A program made the translations under genes and the position numbers. A stretch of DNA of 64,000 nt from Prevotella sp. (GTDB lineage Bacteria; Bacteroidota; Bacteroidia; Bacteroidales; Bacteroidaceae): NCBI GenBank assembly GCA_017554145.1, contig JAFZIZ010000004.1, positions 1-64,000 on the forward strand. Direction: 5' to 3'. A model generated the notes under the pieces. It saw only the letters and a program-made list of their open reading frames with translations, was not told the DNA's origin and made no database searches. Positions 41,675 to 51,965 of the stretch are shown here, in pieces (position 1 is the stretch's first letter; each line of letters begins with the position of its first letter).

Positions 41675-44576
41675 GTTTATTTTGTTGTTGGCTATTAGCT
41701 GTTGGCTATTGGCTATTGATGGCGTTCATGCCAAAGATTACAAGTATCAAACCGTCAATGGCGATTTGACCAAGACACGTATTTATACTTTAGATAATGG
41801 ACTGAAGGTATATCTCAGTGTCAACAAAGAAAAACCACGTATCCAGACCTATATCGCTGTGCGTACTGGTTCGAAAAACGACCCTGCTGAGACAACAGGA
41901 CTGGCTCACTATCTGGAGCATCTGATGTTCAAGGGCACCAATAAGTTTGGTACAAATAACATGCAGGCAGAGGCTCCTTTGTTGGCAGAGATAGAGCAGC
42001 GTTACGAAAAGTATCGTCTGTTGACTGACTCTATAGCCCGTAAACAGGCTTATCATGAGATAGACAGTGTGTCACAGGTGGCTGCCCAGTACTTTATTCC
42101 CAATGAGTACGACAAGCTGATGGCGGCCATTGGTGCCGAGGGTACCAATGCCTATACTTCAAACGATGTGACTTGCTATACAGAGAATATCCCATCTAAT
42201 GAAATAGAGAACTGGGCGAAGATACAGAGCGACAGGTTCCAGAATATGGTAATCCGCGGTTTCCATACGGAACTCGAGGCAGTGTATGAGGAGTATAACA
42301 TCGGTCTGACAAGTGATTTCCGCAAACTCTATGCAACAGCCAGTAAGATGCTTTGGCCGAATCATCCATACGGAGTTCAGACCACTATTGGTACACAGGA
42401 GCATCTGAAGAATCCTTCGATAACGAATATCAAGAATTATTTCAATAAGTGGTATCGTCCCAATAACGTAGCTATCTGTATGGCTGGTGACTTGGATTTT
42501 GACAAGACTATTGCGATTATCGACCAGTATTTTTCTGATTGGAGGCCAGGTGCCGATGTACGTCAACCCGTATTCCCTGCATTACCTCCATTGACATCTC
42601 CAAGAGATACGACCGTTATTGGTCAGGAGGCTGAGCAGATATGGGTAGCATGGCGTGCTGAACAGGCTAACTCCTTGCAGGCTGATACCCTCGAACTGAT
42701 GGAGGATGTATTGAGCAACGGACGTGCTGGGCTTTTTGATCTGGATCTGAACCAGACGATGAAGGTACAGCGTGCCAATGGTGGTTGTCAACTGATGCAT
42801 GACCATGGCGGTTTCTTGTTGATGGGTACTCCCAAGCAGGGACAGAGTCTTGATGAAGTCAAAGCATTGATGCTTGGTGAAATTGAAAAATTGAAAAAGG
42901 GCGATTTCCCAGATAACTTGCTTCCCAGCATTATCAATAATAAGAAGCGTCGTCATTATCAGGTATTGGAGAGTAACGAAGGGCGTGCTGATATGTTTGT
43001 GGATGCCTTCATCAATGAGGTAGAATGGCAACAGGAAGTAGGAAAAATTGATCGTCTTTCGAAGATTACTAAACAAGAGATTGTTGACTTTGCCAACAAA
43101 TTCTTTACCGATGGTTATATCGTTGTCTATAAGAAACAAGGCATAGATACTACGCAGAAGAAGATTGACAAGCCTGCCATCACTCCGATTCCTACGAATC
43201 GTGATCAGATGAGTCAGTTCGTGAAGGATATTCAGAACGCAAAGGTAGAGCCTATCCAGCCGAAGTTCGTAGACTTCAAGAAGGATTTGACAACGTTGAA
43301 GACCAAGAAACAGCTACCACTTTACTATGTGAAGAATAATGATAATGGTCTGTTTAACCTGATATTCTATTACGATTTCGGACAGAGTGCAGATAATCGT
43401 TACGATGTTGCTGCGGACTATATCAGCTATCTGGGTACGGATAAGCTGACTGCCGCTGATTATCGTCAGAAATTCTATGAGTTGGCATGTGATTGGAATG
43501 TGAATGTGGGTCCTGAGAATATCGCTGTTTCTTTGTCAGGATTGAGCGAGAACATGTCTCAGGCTCTTGCCCTGTTGGAGGATTTATTGCAGAATGCCAA
43601 GGTCGACCAAGAGGCATATGACAATATGGTGAACCTGATTCTGAAAGGACGTGATGATGCCAAGAAGAATCAGGGTGGTTATTTTGGTTATCTGTATTAC
43701 TATGCTACAGCAGGAGAGAGAAACCGCTATCGTGATGTAATGAGCGAGCAACAGTTGAAGGAAACTAATCCTCGGGTGTTGATTGACTTGTTGAAGGGAC
43801 TTAACGATTTGAAACATCGAGTGGCTTATTATGGCCCAATGGAAGAGAACGAGATAATGGGTGTTATAGACAATGTTCACAACACTGCCAAACAGTTGAC
43901 TGATGTTCCTGAGAACAAGCCTTACCTTGAGCAGATAGCCAATCAGAATGAGGTATGGATTGCACCTTATGATGCTAAGAATATCTACATGCGTATGTAT
44001 CATAACGAGGGTCGTAGTTGGAATCCTGATGAGGCTGCTGTGCAAGAAGTATTCAACGAGTATTTCGGTGGTGGTATGAACGGTGTAGTATTCCAAGAGA
44101 TGCGTGAGGCTCGTGGATTGGCATATAACGCCTATGCCTACTACTATCAACCCGAATGGAAGAATCGTAAGGAGTCAGTGATGACCCATATCATCACTCA
44201 GAATGACAAGATGGTAGATTGTATCACTCACTTCAATGAGATTCTTAATGATATGCCTGCCGGAGAGACTGCTTTCCAGATAGCCAAGGATGCTGTCACC
44301 AAGCGTCTTGTCAGCGGACGTACTACGAAGACGGGTATCTTCTATGCTTATCTTAGTGCTCAGAAGTTGGGACTTGATATCAGTACCAACGAATTGATAT
44401 ACAAAAAACTGGCAAAGGTAACTCTTCAGGATATCGTCAATTTTGAGAAGGCGACCATGGCAAATAAGCCGTATCGCTATATCATCCTTGGCGATGAGAA
44501 AGAACTCGATATGAAGGCGCTGGAGAAGATTGGTCCTATCAAGCGTCTGACAACAGAGGAAGTTTTTGGATATTAA
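41664..44576 (+). CDS. M16-family (insulinase/pitrilysin) zinc peptidase, exported
   Basis: 970 residues. The signal peptide (1-~24) is partly encoded by a period-7 tract ([11 protein letters not shown]). Zinc-binding HxxEH appears as [19 protein letters not shown] near residue 80, with the third-ligand Glu region YTSNDVTCY and [13 protein letters not shown] second, inactive M16 half occupies roughly residues 530-960 and contains [20 protein letters not shown]. These peptidases act as two-domain clamshells in the periplasm and degrade peptides. Overlaps DUF4954 by 11 nt; the fumarase ATG lies 31 nt after its stop. Confidence 0.9.
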   Translation: MKIKFILLLAISCWLLAIDGVHAKDYKYQTVNGDLTKTRIYTLDNGLKVYLSVNKEKPRIQTYIAVRTGSKNDPAETTGLAHYLEHLMFKGTNKFGTNNMQAEAPLLAEIEQRYEKYRLLTDSIARKQAYHEIDSVSQVAAQYFIPNEYDKLMAAIGAEGTNAYTSNDVTCYTENIPSNEIENWAKIQSDRFQNMVIRGFHTELEAVYEEYNIGLTSDFRKLYATASKMLWPNHPYGVQTTIGTQEHLKNPSITNIKNYFNKWYRPNNVAICMAGDLDFDKTIAIIDQYFSDWRPGADVRQPVFPALPPLTSPRDTTVIGQEAEQIWVAWRAEQANSLQADTLELMEDVLSNGRAGLFDLDLNQTMKVQRANGGCQLMHDHGGFLLMGTPKQGQSLDEVKALMLGEIEKLKKGDFPDNLLPSIINNKKRRHYQVLESNEGRADMFVDAFINEVEWQQEVGKIDRLSKITKQEIVDFANKFFTDGYIVVYKKQGIDTTQKKIDKPAITPIPTNRDQMSQFVKDIQNAKVEPIQPKFVDFKKDLTTLKTKKQLPLYYVKNNDNGLFNLIFYYDFGQSADNRYDVAADYISYLGTDKLTAADYRQKFYELACDWNVNVGPENIAVSLSGLSENMSQALALLEDLLQNAKVDQEAYDNMVNLILKGRDDAKKNQGGYFGYLYYYATAGERNRYRDVMSEQQLKETNPRVLIDLLKGLNDLKHRVAYYGPMEENEIMGVIDNVHNTAKQLTDVPENKPYLEQIANQNEVWIAPYDAKNIYMRMYHNEGRSWNPDEAAVQEVFNEYFGGGMNGVVFQEMREARGLAYNAYAYYYQPEWKNRKESVMTHIITQNDKMVDCITHFNEILNDMPAGETAFQIAKDAVTKRLVSGRTTKTGIFYAYLSAQKLGLDISTNELIYKKLAKVTLQDIVNFEKATMANKPYRYIILGDEKELDMKALEKIGPIKRLTTEEVFGY
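41686..41713. repeat. Period-7 tract inside the M16 signal peptide
   Basis: Four heptads of the form TNTTNGC (TGTTGGC, TATTAGC, TGTTGGC in part) encode the hydrophobic core of the signal peptide. Confidence 0.75.
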
Positions 44577-44607
44577 AAAACATAGAATAATCCGAATAAA
44601 TATTATT

Positions 44608-46257
44608 ATGGCAAATCCAGTTGAATTCAAGTATGCCCCGATGTTCCAGATGGGCAAGGACAACACAGAGTACAGACTGCTCTCAAAAGAGGGAGTCAGC
44701 ACAGCTGAGTTTGAAGGTAAGGAAATCGTGAAGGTTTCCAAAGAGGCTTTGACATTGCTTGCTCAGCAAGCATTCCATGATGTTGAGTTTATGCTGCGCC
44801 GTGAGCATAATGAGCAGGTGGCACAGATTCTCAAAGACCCTGAGGCCAGTGAGAATGATAAGTACGTGGCTCTTCAGTTCCTTCGTAATGCAGAAGTAGC
44901 ATGTAAGGGTATCTTGCCTTTCTGTCAGGATACAGGTACGGCTATTATTCATGGCGAGAAAGGACAGCAGGTCTGGACAGGTTTTGAAGATGAAGAAGCC
45001 CTGAGCCTTGGTGTGTTCAATACTTTTACCCAGGACAACCTGCGTTACTCTCAGAATGCACCGCTGAATATGTATGACGAGGTAAATACCCGTTGTAATC
45101 TGCCTGCCCAGATTGATATCGAGGCAACAGAAGGTGCTGAGTATCGTTTTGTGATGGTGGCCAAAGGTGGTGGCTCTGCTAATAAGACCTACTTCTATCC
45201 GATGACGAAGGCAACTATCCAGAATGAAGGTACGTTGATTCCTTTCCTCGTGGAGAAGATGAAAAGTCTGGGAACTGCTGCTTGTCCTCCTTATCATATT
45301 GCTTTCGTGATTGGTGGTACATCAGCTGAGAAGAACCTGCTGACAGTAAAACTCGCTTCCATTAAGTTCTACGATGGTCTGCCTACGACTGGTGATGAGA
45401 CAGGTCGTGCTTTCCGTGATGTTGACTTGGAGCAGAAACTGATTAAGGAGGCTCAGAAGATTGGTCTGGGTGCTCAGTTCGGTGGTAAGTATCTGGCTCA
45501 TGATGTTCGCGTCATCCGTCTGCCTCGTCATGGTGCTTCTTGTCCTATCGGTATGGGTGTATCTTGCTCTGCAGACAGAAATATCAAGGCGAAGATTAAT
45601 CGTGATGGAATCTGGTTGGAAAAGATGGATGCAAATCCCACAGAGTTAATTCCAGAAGAACTGCGTCGCCCAGGTGAAGGTGGTAAGGGTATTGAGATTG
45701 ACCTGAATGAGGGCATTGATGCTGTTCGCAAGGAACTCTCTAAGTATCCTGTTTCTACACGTGTGAACCTGAAGGGTACTATTATAGTGGCTCGTGACAT
45801 TGCTCATGCTAAACTGAAGGCTCGTCTAGATGCTGGTGAGGGTATGCCTGAATACTTCAAGAAGTATCCCGTGCTCTATGCAGGTCCTGCTAAGACGCCA
45901 GAGGGTTATCCTTGCGGCTCAATGGGTCCCACCACGGCTAACCGTATGGATCCCTACGTAGATGAGTTCCAGTCTGTGGGTGCTTCTCTCGTGATGATTG
46001 CCAAGGGTAACCGTAGCGATGTGGTAACAGAGGCTTGTAAGAAGCATGGCGGCTTCTATTTGGGAACCATCGGAGGTGTTGCTGCAGTTTTGTCTCAAAG
46101 TAGTATCAAGAGTATTGAGTGCGTAGAGTATCCTGAACTCGGTATGGAGGCTGTGTGGAAGATTGACGTAGAAGACTTCCCCGCCTTTATCCTCGTTGAT
46201 GACAAGGGCAATGACTTCTTCAAGACGTTGAAGCCGTGGTGCCCGAACGCGAAATAA
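44608..46257 (+). CDS. Fumarate hydratase, class I (iron-sulfur)
   Basis: 549 residues from the ATG at 44608; an in-frame start 42 nt upstream overlaps the M16 stop and adds no family similarity. Interconverts fumarate and malate using a 4Fe-4S cluster, as expected in an anaerobe that ferments to succinate. Cluster-region motifs: [18 protein letters not shown] (first Cys), and in the second half [19 protein letters not shown]. The C-terminal beta domain has [15 protein letters not shown] and FYLGTIGG. The two halves found as separate alpha and beta subunits in some anaerobes are fused here, as in E. coli FumA/FumB. Standard length. Confidence 0.94.
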   Translation: MANPVEFKYAPMFQMGKDNTEYRLLSKEGVSTAEFEGKEIVKVSKEALTLLAQQAFHDVEFMLRREHNEQVAQILKDPEASENDKYVALQFLRNAEVACKGILPFCQDTGTAIIHGEKGQQVWTGFEDEEALSLGVFNTFTQDNLRYSQNAPLNMYDEVNTRCNLPAQIDIEATEGAEYRFVMVAKGGGSANKTYFYPMTKATIQNEGTLIPFLVEKMKSLGTAACPPYHIAFVIGGTSAEKNLLTVKLASIKFYDGLPTTGDETGRAFRDVDLEQKLIKEAQKIGLGAQFGGKYLAHDVRVIRLPRHGASCPIGMGVSCSADRNIKAKINRDGIWLEKMDANPTELIPEELRRPGEGGKGIEIDLNEGIDAVRKELSKYPVSTRVNLKGTIIVARDIAHAKLKARLDAGEGMPEYFKKYPVLYAGPAKTPEGYPCGSMGPTTANRMDPYVDEFQSVGASLVMIAKGNRSDVVTEACKKHGGFYLGTIGGVAAVLSQSSIKSIECVEYPELGMEAVWKIDVEDFPAFILVDDKGNDFFKTLKPWCPNAK

Positions 46258-46263
46258 TTATTG

Positions 46264-47829
46264 ATGAAGAGAATACTCTTATATGGAATGTTGTTGATAC
46301 TTCTGCCTCTGCGCTTAATGGCACAGGGGGAGGAGTTGACAATCATAAAAGGTGATTGTATGCCAGAAATCTTTAATGATGGCGACTCTCATCGTGCTTC
46401 CCGTCGTTTGCATAAGCGAAAGACTGACTGGGATGCGTCTAAGACGTATAAGCAGATGGTGGTTCTCTTCTCTTTCTCTGATCAGGATTTCTCTGAAAAC
46501 GATCCTAAGGCGTATTATCAGAAACTGTTTAATGAAACTGGTTTCAATGATGGTTTAGGTCCTGGTTGTGTGGCAGACTATTATCTGGCACAATCGGCTG
46601 GACTTGTCCATTTCGAGTTTGATATCTATGGACCAGTACAAGTAAGCAGTAAGGCACAACCTTATGAAGATCCTAAACCTGATGATAAAACACGAAATTA
46701 CGGAAGGGAGCCGATAAAAGAGGCGACCAATTTGATATTGGAGGCAAATCCTGACGTAGATTATTCTCAGTACGATTGGGATGGTGATGGAAGGATAGAG
46801 CAGGTAATCTATGTGTATGCTGGTTATTCAGGAAATACTGGTTCAGCTTATGGGTATATTTGGCCTAACACAGCGAGTTTCTCAACGATCACGACTCCTG
46901 ATGGAATGAAAATATCCAACTATACCGCGAGCGGTGAGCAATGGTCACCTAAAACACCACGTTATTGTGGTCTTGGTACCATTTGCCATGAGTTCTCTCA
47001 TAGTTTGGGACTGCCAGATATTTATCCTGTAGGAAATAATTTGCCTTATAGTGCTGTTGACGAATGGGATTTGATGGATGGTGGTAATTTTACCAATTAC
47101 GGTTGGTGTCCTCCTAACTTTTCTCCATTGGAGAAGATGCTGTTAGGTTGGTTGACACCTATAGAACTGGAGGATGCGGCTACCATTACAGAAATGATAC
47201 CCATAGAGGATGGAGGACCTGTCTATCAGATTAAGCATACGGATACGGAGTATCTTCTTTTAGAGAATCGTCAATGGAAAGGCTGGGATTTGGGCATCCC
47301 AGGGAAAGGACTTGTTGTTTATTCTGTGAATTTCGAGGAGTCGGCTTGGACGAGTAATAGAGTCAATAGTTTTTCGGAAGAGTCGCAGTTCCATTATAGG
47401 ATCATCCATGCAGACAATCTGACTTATGATGGATGGGAAGATAAAATAAAGGAAGATAAATATCCTTACCAGAATAGTGAACGGATGAATAGAACTCATC
47501 TCAGTACATCTCCTTATCCCTATCAATCTAATGAGGAGTTAACTAATACTTCTGTCCCTGCGGCTCAAATGCAGACGGAAAATGAAAAAGGTGAAATACT
47601 TCTGTCGAAACCCATTACTAATATCCAGATTTCGGATGATGGCACGGTATCGTTTGAGTTTAACGAAGTGGCGGGAATAAATACGATTCGTCAGTCTGTT
47701 GATGATGACAGTGAAGGAATATATGATTTGCAAGGTCGTCTGGTTCCAACACCGACATCAGGACAGGTATATATTATCCGTAAGAAAGACGGAACAACTC
47801 GAAAACAGACTCAAGTAGGTGCGAAATAG
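46264..47829 (+). CDS. Secreted M6-family metalloprotease (first of a tandem pair)
   Basis: 521 residues from the ATG at 46264 (a TTG lies one codon earlier). Signal peptide 1-~20 (ILLYGMLLILLPLRLMAQG). Zinc site TICHEFSHSLGLPDIYP (HExxHxxGxxD) near residue 240, and YDWDGDGRIEQVIYVYAG is a Ca-binding-like stretch. WDLMDGGNF supplies the downstream Met turn. The layout is that of M6 (immune inhibitor A-like) peptidases. The C-terminus EGIYDLQGRLVPTPTSGQVYII is a sorting-domain-like tail, so secretion by the type IX system is likely. Its stop overlaps the GTG start of the second copy. Confidence 0.88.
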   Translation: MKRILLYGMLLILLPLRLMAQGEELTIIKGDCMPEIFNDGDSHRASRRLHKRKTDWDASKTYKQMVVLFSFSDQDFSENDPKAYYQKLFNETGFNDGLGPGCVADYYLAQSAGLVHFEFDIYGPVQVSSKAQPYEDPKPDDKTRNYGREPIKEATNLILEANPDVDYSQYDWDGDGRIEQVIYVYAGYSGNTGSAYGYIWPNTASFSTITTPDGMKISNYTASGEQWSPKTPRYCGLGTICHEFSHSLGLPDIYPVGNNLPYSAVDEWDLMDGGNFTNYGWCPPNFSPLEKMLLGWLTPIELEDAATITEMIPIEDGGPVYQIKHTDTEYLLLENRQWKGWDLGIPGKGLVVYSVNFEESAWTSNRVNSFSEESQFHYRIIHADNLTYDGWEDKIKEDKYPYQNSERMNRTHLSTSPYPYQSNEELTNTSVPAAQMQTENEKGEILLSKPITNIQISDDGTVSFEFNEVAGINTIRQSVDDDSEGIYDLQGRLVPTPTSGQVYIIRKKDGTTRKQTQVGAK

Positions 47830-49309
47830 AAGATATATATTCATACTGCTCTTATTGTTGATGTCCATCGCAACAATGGCGACAGAGCATGAACGTCCTC
47901 AATGTTCAAGAGGGCGTCATCCTCATCATGCAGTGGTAAAAGCGAGTCGTGTCGGTACTGCTATGCGTTCCGTAGGTGATATGTCTCAACGTACCAAAGA
48001 GTATATAGGTGAAAAACGTCAATTGGTATTCTTGGTGGATTTCAGTGACCTTTATTTTCAGGATTCTGAACCTTTGACGTTATGGAATAAGATATTCAAT
48101 CAAGAGAACTTTCAGGAGGAGCCTTTCCGGGGTTCTGTCTATGACTACTTTAGAGACCAGAGTTTTGGACAGTTTAACCTTCAGTTCGATTTGTACTATG
48201 TGCACATGGACAAGGAACATGCAGAGTATCGGAGTGGGGATATAGACTATTATGACGATACTCGTTCAGGATTGCTCCTTACGGAAATCCTCGATCAACA
48301 CAAGGAAGAGATTCCCGACTGGTCTGTCTATGACTGGGATAAAGATGGGGATATTGAACAGGTGCTTATCTTGTTTGCAGGAAAAGGACAGAATGACGGT
48401 GGGGACAACACTACTATTTGGTCACACCAATGGTCACTTAGTGCTCATGCTGACGAACCTTATTGCAGAGAGTGGGGACATCCGTATGCTATCACCAGTG
48501 GAGAAAAGGAGTACTTTGTAGATAATTATGGAGTTTTTCCAGAACTGGAAGGTTCTGGTACTTATGGTACTTTTGGTACGCTCTGTCATGAGTTTTCTCA
48601 TAGTCTAGGACTGCCTGATCTTTATTATGGTAGCACGAATTTTGTAGGTACGTGGGATATTATGGATTGTGGTAACTATAATGAGGGTGGTTTCTGTCCT
48701 CCTGGCTATAGTGCCCATGAGCGTATGTATTTAGGATGGATGAATGTAACGGAACTCTCGGAGCCTCGGACTATTACCAATATGGCATCACTTAGCGATG
48801 GACAGAAAGAAGCTTATTTGATTCGTAACGATGGTTATGCTAACGAGTATTATATCGTGGAGAATCGCCAGCAGACAGGATGGGATAGTTCTCTTCCTGG
48901 TAGCGGTATTGTTATCTTCCATATTGACTATGATGAGCAAGTCTGGAGTTTTTCCAATCCTAATACTTTAACTGGTAAACGCTATTCCATTATTCCTGCT
49001 AATGATAATACAAGTACGTCTAATCAGGCAGATTGGGCATATCCATACGAAGACAATAATGCTTTGACAAACGAGAGTTCTCCTGCTGCCACATTGTTAC
49101 ATGATAATGTGGATGCTACACAGAGCATGTCAAAGCCACTGACCAATATAAGTGTCATAGATGGATTGGCCTCGTTTGACTTCATGGGAGGTTCTACAGG
49201 AATCTCTGAAAAAAAAGTATGGGGACAGCCAAAGATTCTCTATGATTTTAGTCCTATATATATAATAAAGTATGCAAATGGAGAAACGAAAAAAGTGATG
49301 AAGCGTTAA
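47819..49309 (+). CDS. Secreted M6-family metalloprotease (second of a tandem pair)
   Basis: 496 residues from a GTG at 47819 that overlaps the previous gene by 11 nt. This start gives a complete signal peptide (YIFILLLLLMSIATMA), which an ATG further in would cut. Zinc site TLCHEFSHSLGLPDLYY near residue 260, and SVYDWDKDGDIEQVLILFAG and DIMDCGNYNEGG are as in the first copy. The two proteins align over their length but are well diverged, so the duplication is old. The C-terminal tail is shorter and the YDLxGR motif is lost (ILYDFSPIYIIKYANG remains). Ends at a hairpin whose loop contains the stop codon. Confidence 0.88.
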   Translation: MRNRRYIFILLLLLMSIATMATEHERPQCSRGRHPHHAVVKASRVGTAMRSVGDMSQRTKEYIGEKRQLVFLVDFSDLYFQDSEPLTLWNKIFNQENFQEEPFRGSVYDYFRDQSFGQFNLQFDLYYVHMDKEHAEYRSGDIDYYDDTRSGLLLTEILDQHKEEIPDWSVYDWDKDGDIEQVLILFAGKGQNDGGDNTTIWSHQWSLSAHADEPYCREWGHPYAITSGEKEYFVDNYGVFPELEGSGTYGTFGTLCHEFSHSLGLPDLYYGSTNFVGTWDIMDCGNYNEGGFCPPGYSAHERMYLGWMNVTELSEPRTITNMASLSDGQKEAYLIRNDGYANEYYIVENRQQTGWDSSLPGSGIVIFHIDYDEQVWSFSNPNTLTGKRYSIIPANDNTSTSNQADWAYPYEDNNALTNESSPAATLLHDNVDATQSMSKPLTNISVIDGLASFDFMGGSTGISEKKVWGQPKILYDFSPIYIIKYANGETKKVMKR

Positions 49310-49322
49310 GCTTCATCACTTT
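49292..49322. terminator. Hairpin terminator between the M6 gene and clpB
   Basis: 13-bp perfect stem, loop GTTAA that includes the TAA stop of the M6 gene. Convergent with clpB; flanked by A and T runs on both sides, so likely used in both directions. Confidence 0.85.
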
Positions 49323-49326
49323 CTTC

Positions 49327-51834
49327 TTAGTTTCTGAAAATCAATCCTTCACCAAATTCATCTATGATGATCGGTTTTGAACGATCAACCTCATCGGCAA
49401 GTATCTTGCGCGAGAGATCGTTCAATACCAAATGTTGGATAGCACGCTTCACAGGACGGGCACCGAAGTCTGGATCATAACCCTCTTGGGCAAGATACTT
49501 GATGGCGGCTTCTGTGATTTCCAGCTTGATTCCCTGTGGCTCCAACATATCCGTTACTTTCTTCATCTGCAATCGTACCACATCGGCTATCTGTTCCTGT
49601 GTCAGTTGCTGGAAGGTAATGGTCTCGTCGATACGATTAAGGAATTCTGGACGCATAGTCATCTTCAACTGTTCACGTGTGGCATTCGAGGTCATGATGA
49701 TAATCGTGTTTTTGAAGTTGGCAGTCCTTCCTTTGTTATCCGTCAAACGACCATCGTCCAGTACTTGCAGTAAGATGTTAAAGACATCAGGGTGTGCTTT
49801 CTCGATTTCGTCGAAAAGAACGACGGAATACGGTTTACGACGTACAGCCTCTGTCAATTGTCCACCCTCGTCATATCCTACATATCCTGGAGGCGCACCA
49901 ACCAGACGGCTAACGGTATGCTTCTCTTGATATTCTGACATATCGATACGCGTCATCATCGTTTCATCATTGAAGAGATACTCGGCAAGGGCTTTGGCAA
50001 GTTCTGTCTTACCGACACCTGTAGTGCCGAGGAAAATGAATGAGGCGATAGGGCGTTTCGGGTCTTGCAGACCTGCACGGCTACGGCGTACGGCATCACT
50101 AACGGCAACGATTGCCTCGTCCTGTCCGATGACACGTTTGTGGAGTTCCTCCTCTAAGTGCAGCAGTTTCTCCCGTTCACTTTGCATCATACGGGTAACG
50201 GGGATGCCAGTCCAACGACTTACAACCTCAGCGATATCGTCTGCAGTGACTTCCTCACGTACCATAGCATTACCATCTTGGGCAGAAGCAAGTTGCTGTT
50301 GGATGCTCTTGATATCATCTTCTAAAGCCTTCAGTTTCGAGTAGCGAATCTCTGCCACCTTTCCATAGTTGCCCTCACGTTCTGCACGCTCAGCCTCGTA
50401 TTTCAGGTTTTCCATCTCTTGTTTGTTCTGCTGAATCTTATTGACGAGTTGTCGCTCTCCTTCCCATTTGGCACGGTACTGCTGTTCCTGTTCCTTGAGT
50501 TCAGCGATGTCCTTGTCCAATTGGGCAATCTTAGGCTCGTCACCTTCACGCTTGATAGCCTCACGCTCGATTTCGAGTTGGGCGAGTCTACGCATGACCT
50601 CATCAAGTTCTTCTGGTACACTGTCACGTTCCATACGTAACTTAGCAGCCGCCTCGTCCATCAGATCAATCGCTTTATCTGGCAGGAAACGCTCACTGAT
50701 ATACCGTTCTGAGAGTTGTACAGCAGCAATACAAGCATCATCCTGAATACGTACCTTATGGTGATTCTCGTAACGTTCTTTCAATCCACGGAGGATCGAG
50801 ATAGCTGATAGCTCGTCTGGTTCATCTACCATCACTGTTTGGAATCGGCGTTCTAGTGCCTTATCCTTTTCGAAGTATTTCTGGTATTCATTCAGTGTAG
50901 TGGCACCAATAGAGCGTAATTCTCCACGGGCGAGTGCAGGTTTCAGGATGTTTGCAGCATCCATAGCACCTTCGCCACCGCCAGCGCCTACCAAGGTGTG
51001 AATCTCATCAATGAAGAGAATAATACGTCCATCACTTTTTGTCACCTCATTGATAACGGATTTCAGTCGCTCCTCAAACTCACCCTTATACTTCGCACCA
51101 GCCACCAGTGCTCCCATATCCAAAGAGTAGAGTTGCTTGTCCTTCAGATTCTCGGGTACGTCACCACGAACAATACGCTGGGCAAGTCCTTCAACGATAG
51201 CTGTCTTACCAGTACCTGGTTCACCTATTAATATAGGATTGTTCTTGGTACGTCGGGAGAGGATTTGCAGTACACGACGAATCTCGTCATCACGGCCAAT
51301 CACAGGGTCAAGTTTACCTTGACGGGCAAGGTCAACGAGGTTCTTGGCATATTTCTCCAACGACTGATAATTGTCATCAGCAGATTGAGACTGTACTTTT
51401 TGTCCCTGTCGCAGATTCTGGATAGCTGCACGGAGGTCTTTCTCCGTAATACCAGCATCTTTTAGGATACGTCCTGCTGTTGCCCCTTCTGTGAGTAATG
51501 CTAACAAGATAGGTTCAACGCTGACGAACTCATCGCCCATCTTCTTTGCATTATCCTGTGCCTTCAGCAGTACTTTGTTGGTGTCACTTGAAAGGTAAGG
51601 TTCACCACCTTGTACTCTTGGCAGGTGTTGTAGCTCCTGCTGAATAAGCAGATCTATTTGCTGACCATTGATGCCGAGTTTCTGAAAAAGAAAGTTCACA
51701 ACATCTTTTGCCTTTGCCATCACACCGGCCAGCAAGTGTGTAGGCTGTATGGTCTGTTGACCATTACGTTGCGCTATGTTGACTGCCTCTTGGACAGCCT
51801 CTTGCGCCTTGATAGTGAATTTGTCAAATGTCAT
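49327..51834 (-). CDS. clpB: Chaperone disaggregase ClpB (short between sensor 1 and RPEF)
   Basis: 835 residues; E. coli ClpB has 857. N domain (1-~145), AAA-1 with [16 protein letters not shown], a long coiled middle domain (~400-520, e.g. [20 protein letters not shown]) and AAA-2 with [19 protein letters not shown]. Uses ATP to pull proteins out of aggregates together with DnaK. After the AAA-2 sensor-1 motif IIIMTSN the sequence is [20 protein letters not shown]. About 10 residues separate TSN from RPEF where E. coli has about 30, so a helical segment is missing. A good Shine-Dalgarno (AGGAGGA) precedes the ATG; no clear TAnnTTTG box, so a heat-shock-type promoter is possible. Confidence 0.95.
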   Translation of the reverse strand: MTFDKFTIKAQEAVQEAVNIAQRNGQQTIQPTHLLAGVMAKAKDVVNFLFQKLGINGQQIDLLIQQELQHLPRVQGGEPYLSSDTNKVLLKAQDNAKKMGDEFVSVEPILLALLTEGATAGRILKDAGITEKDLRAAIQNLRQGQKVQSQSADDNYQSLEKYAKNLVDLARQGKLDPVIGRDDEIRRVLQILSRRTKNNPILIGEPGTGKTAIVEGLAQRIVRGDVPENLKDKQLYSLDMGALVAGAKYKGEFEERLKSVINEVTKSDGRIILFIDEIHTLVGAGGGEGAMDAANILKPALARGELRSIGATTLNEYQKYFEKDKALERRFQTVMVDEPDELSAISILRGLKERYENHHKVRIQDDACIAAVQLSERYISERFLPDKAIDLMDEAAAKLRMERDSVPEELDEVMRRLAQLEIEREAIKREGDEPKIAQLDKDIAELKEQEQQYRAKWEGERQLVNKIQQNKQEMENLKYEAERAEREGNYGKVAEIRYSKLKALEDDIKSIQQQLASAQDGNAMVREEVTADDIAEVVSRWTGIPVTRMMQSEREKLLHLEEELHKRVIGQDEAIVAVSDAVRRSRAGLQDPKRPIASFIFLGTTGVGKTELAKALAEYLFNDETMMTRIDMSEYQEKHTVSRLVGAPPGYVGYDEGGQLTEAVRRKPYSVVLFDEIEKAHPDVFNILLQVLDDGRLTDNKGRTANFKNTIIIMTSNATREQLKMTMRPEFLNRIDETITFQQLTQEQIADVVRLQMKKVTDMLEPQGIKLEITEAAIKYLAQEGYDPDFGARPVKRAIQHLVLNDLSRKILADEVDRSKPIIIDEFGEGLIFRN

Positions 51835-51904
51835 TGTTTTGTCCTCCTATTCTTTTATTATTATCTGTTGATGGATGGACAAACTTTGTGCCTATCATAA
51901 AAAA

Positions 51905-51940
51905 CCGACAGAATGACGGATTTAAATGTCATTCTGTCGG
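51905..51940 (-). terminator. Hairpin terminator of the giant BspA-like gene
   Basis: 13-bp perfect stem (CCGACAGAATGAC and its complement) with a 10-nt loop. On the minus strand it is followed by six T's. Lies 26 nt after the stop at 51966 and upstream of clpB. Confidence 0.9.
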
Positions 51941-51965
51941 TCTTATGAGTATTCGATGTAAAGGA

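Noticed and set aside
44683-45297. Minus-strand open frame of 204 codons
   Set aside because: Antisense shadow of the fumarase gene.
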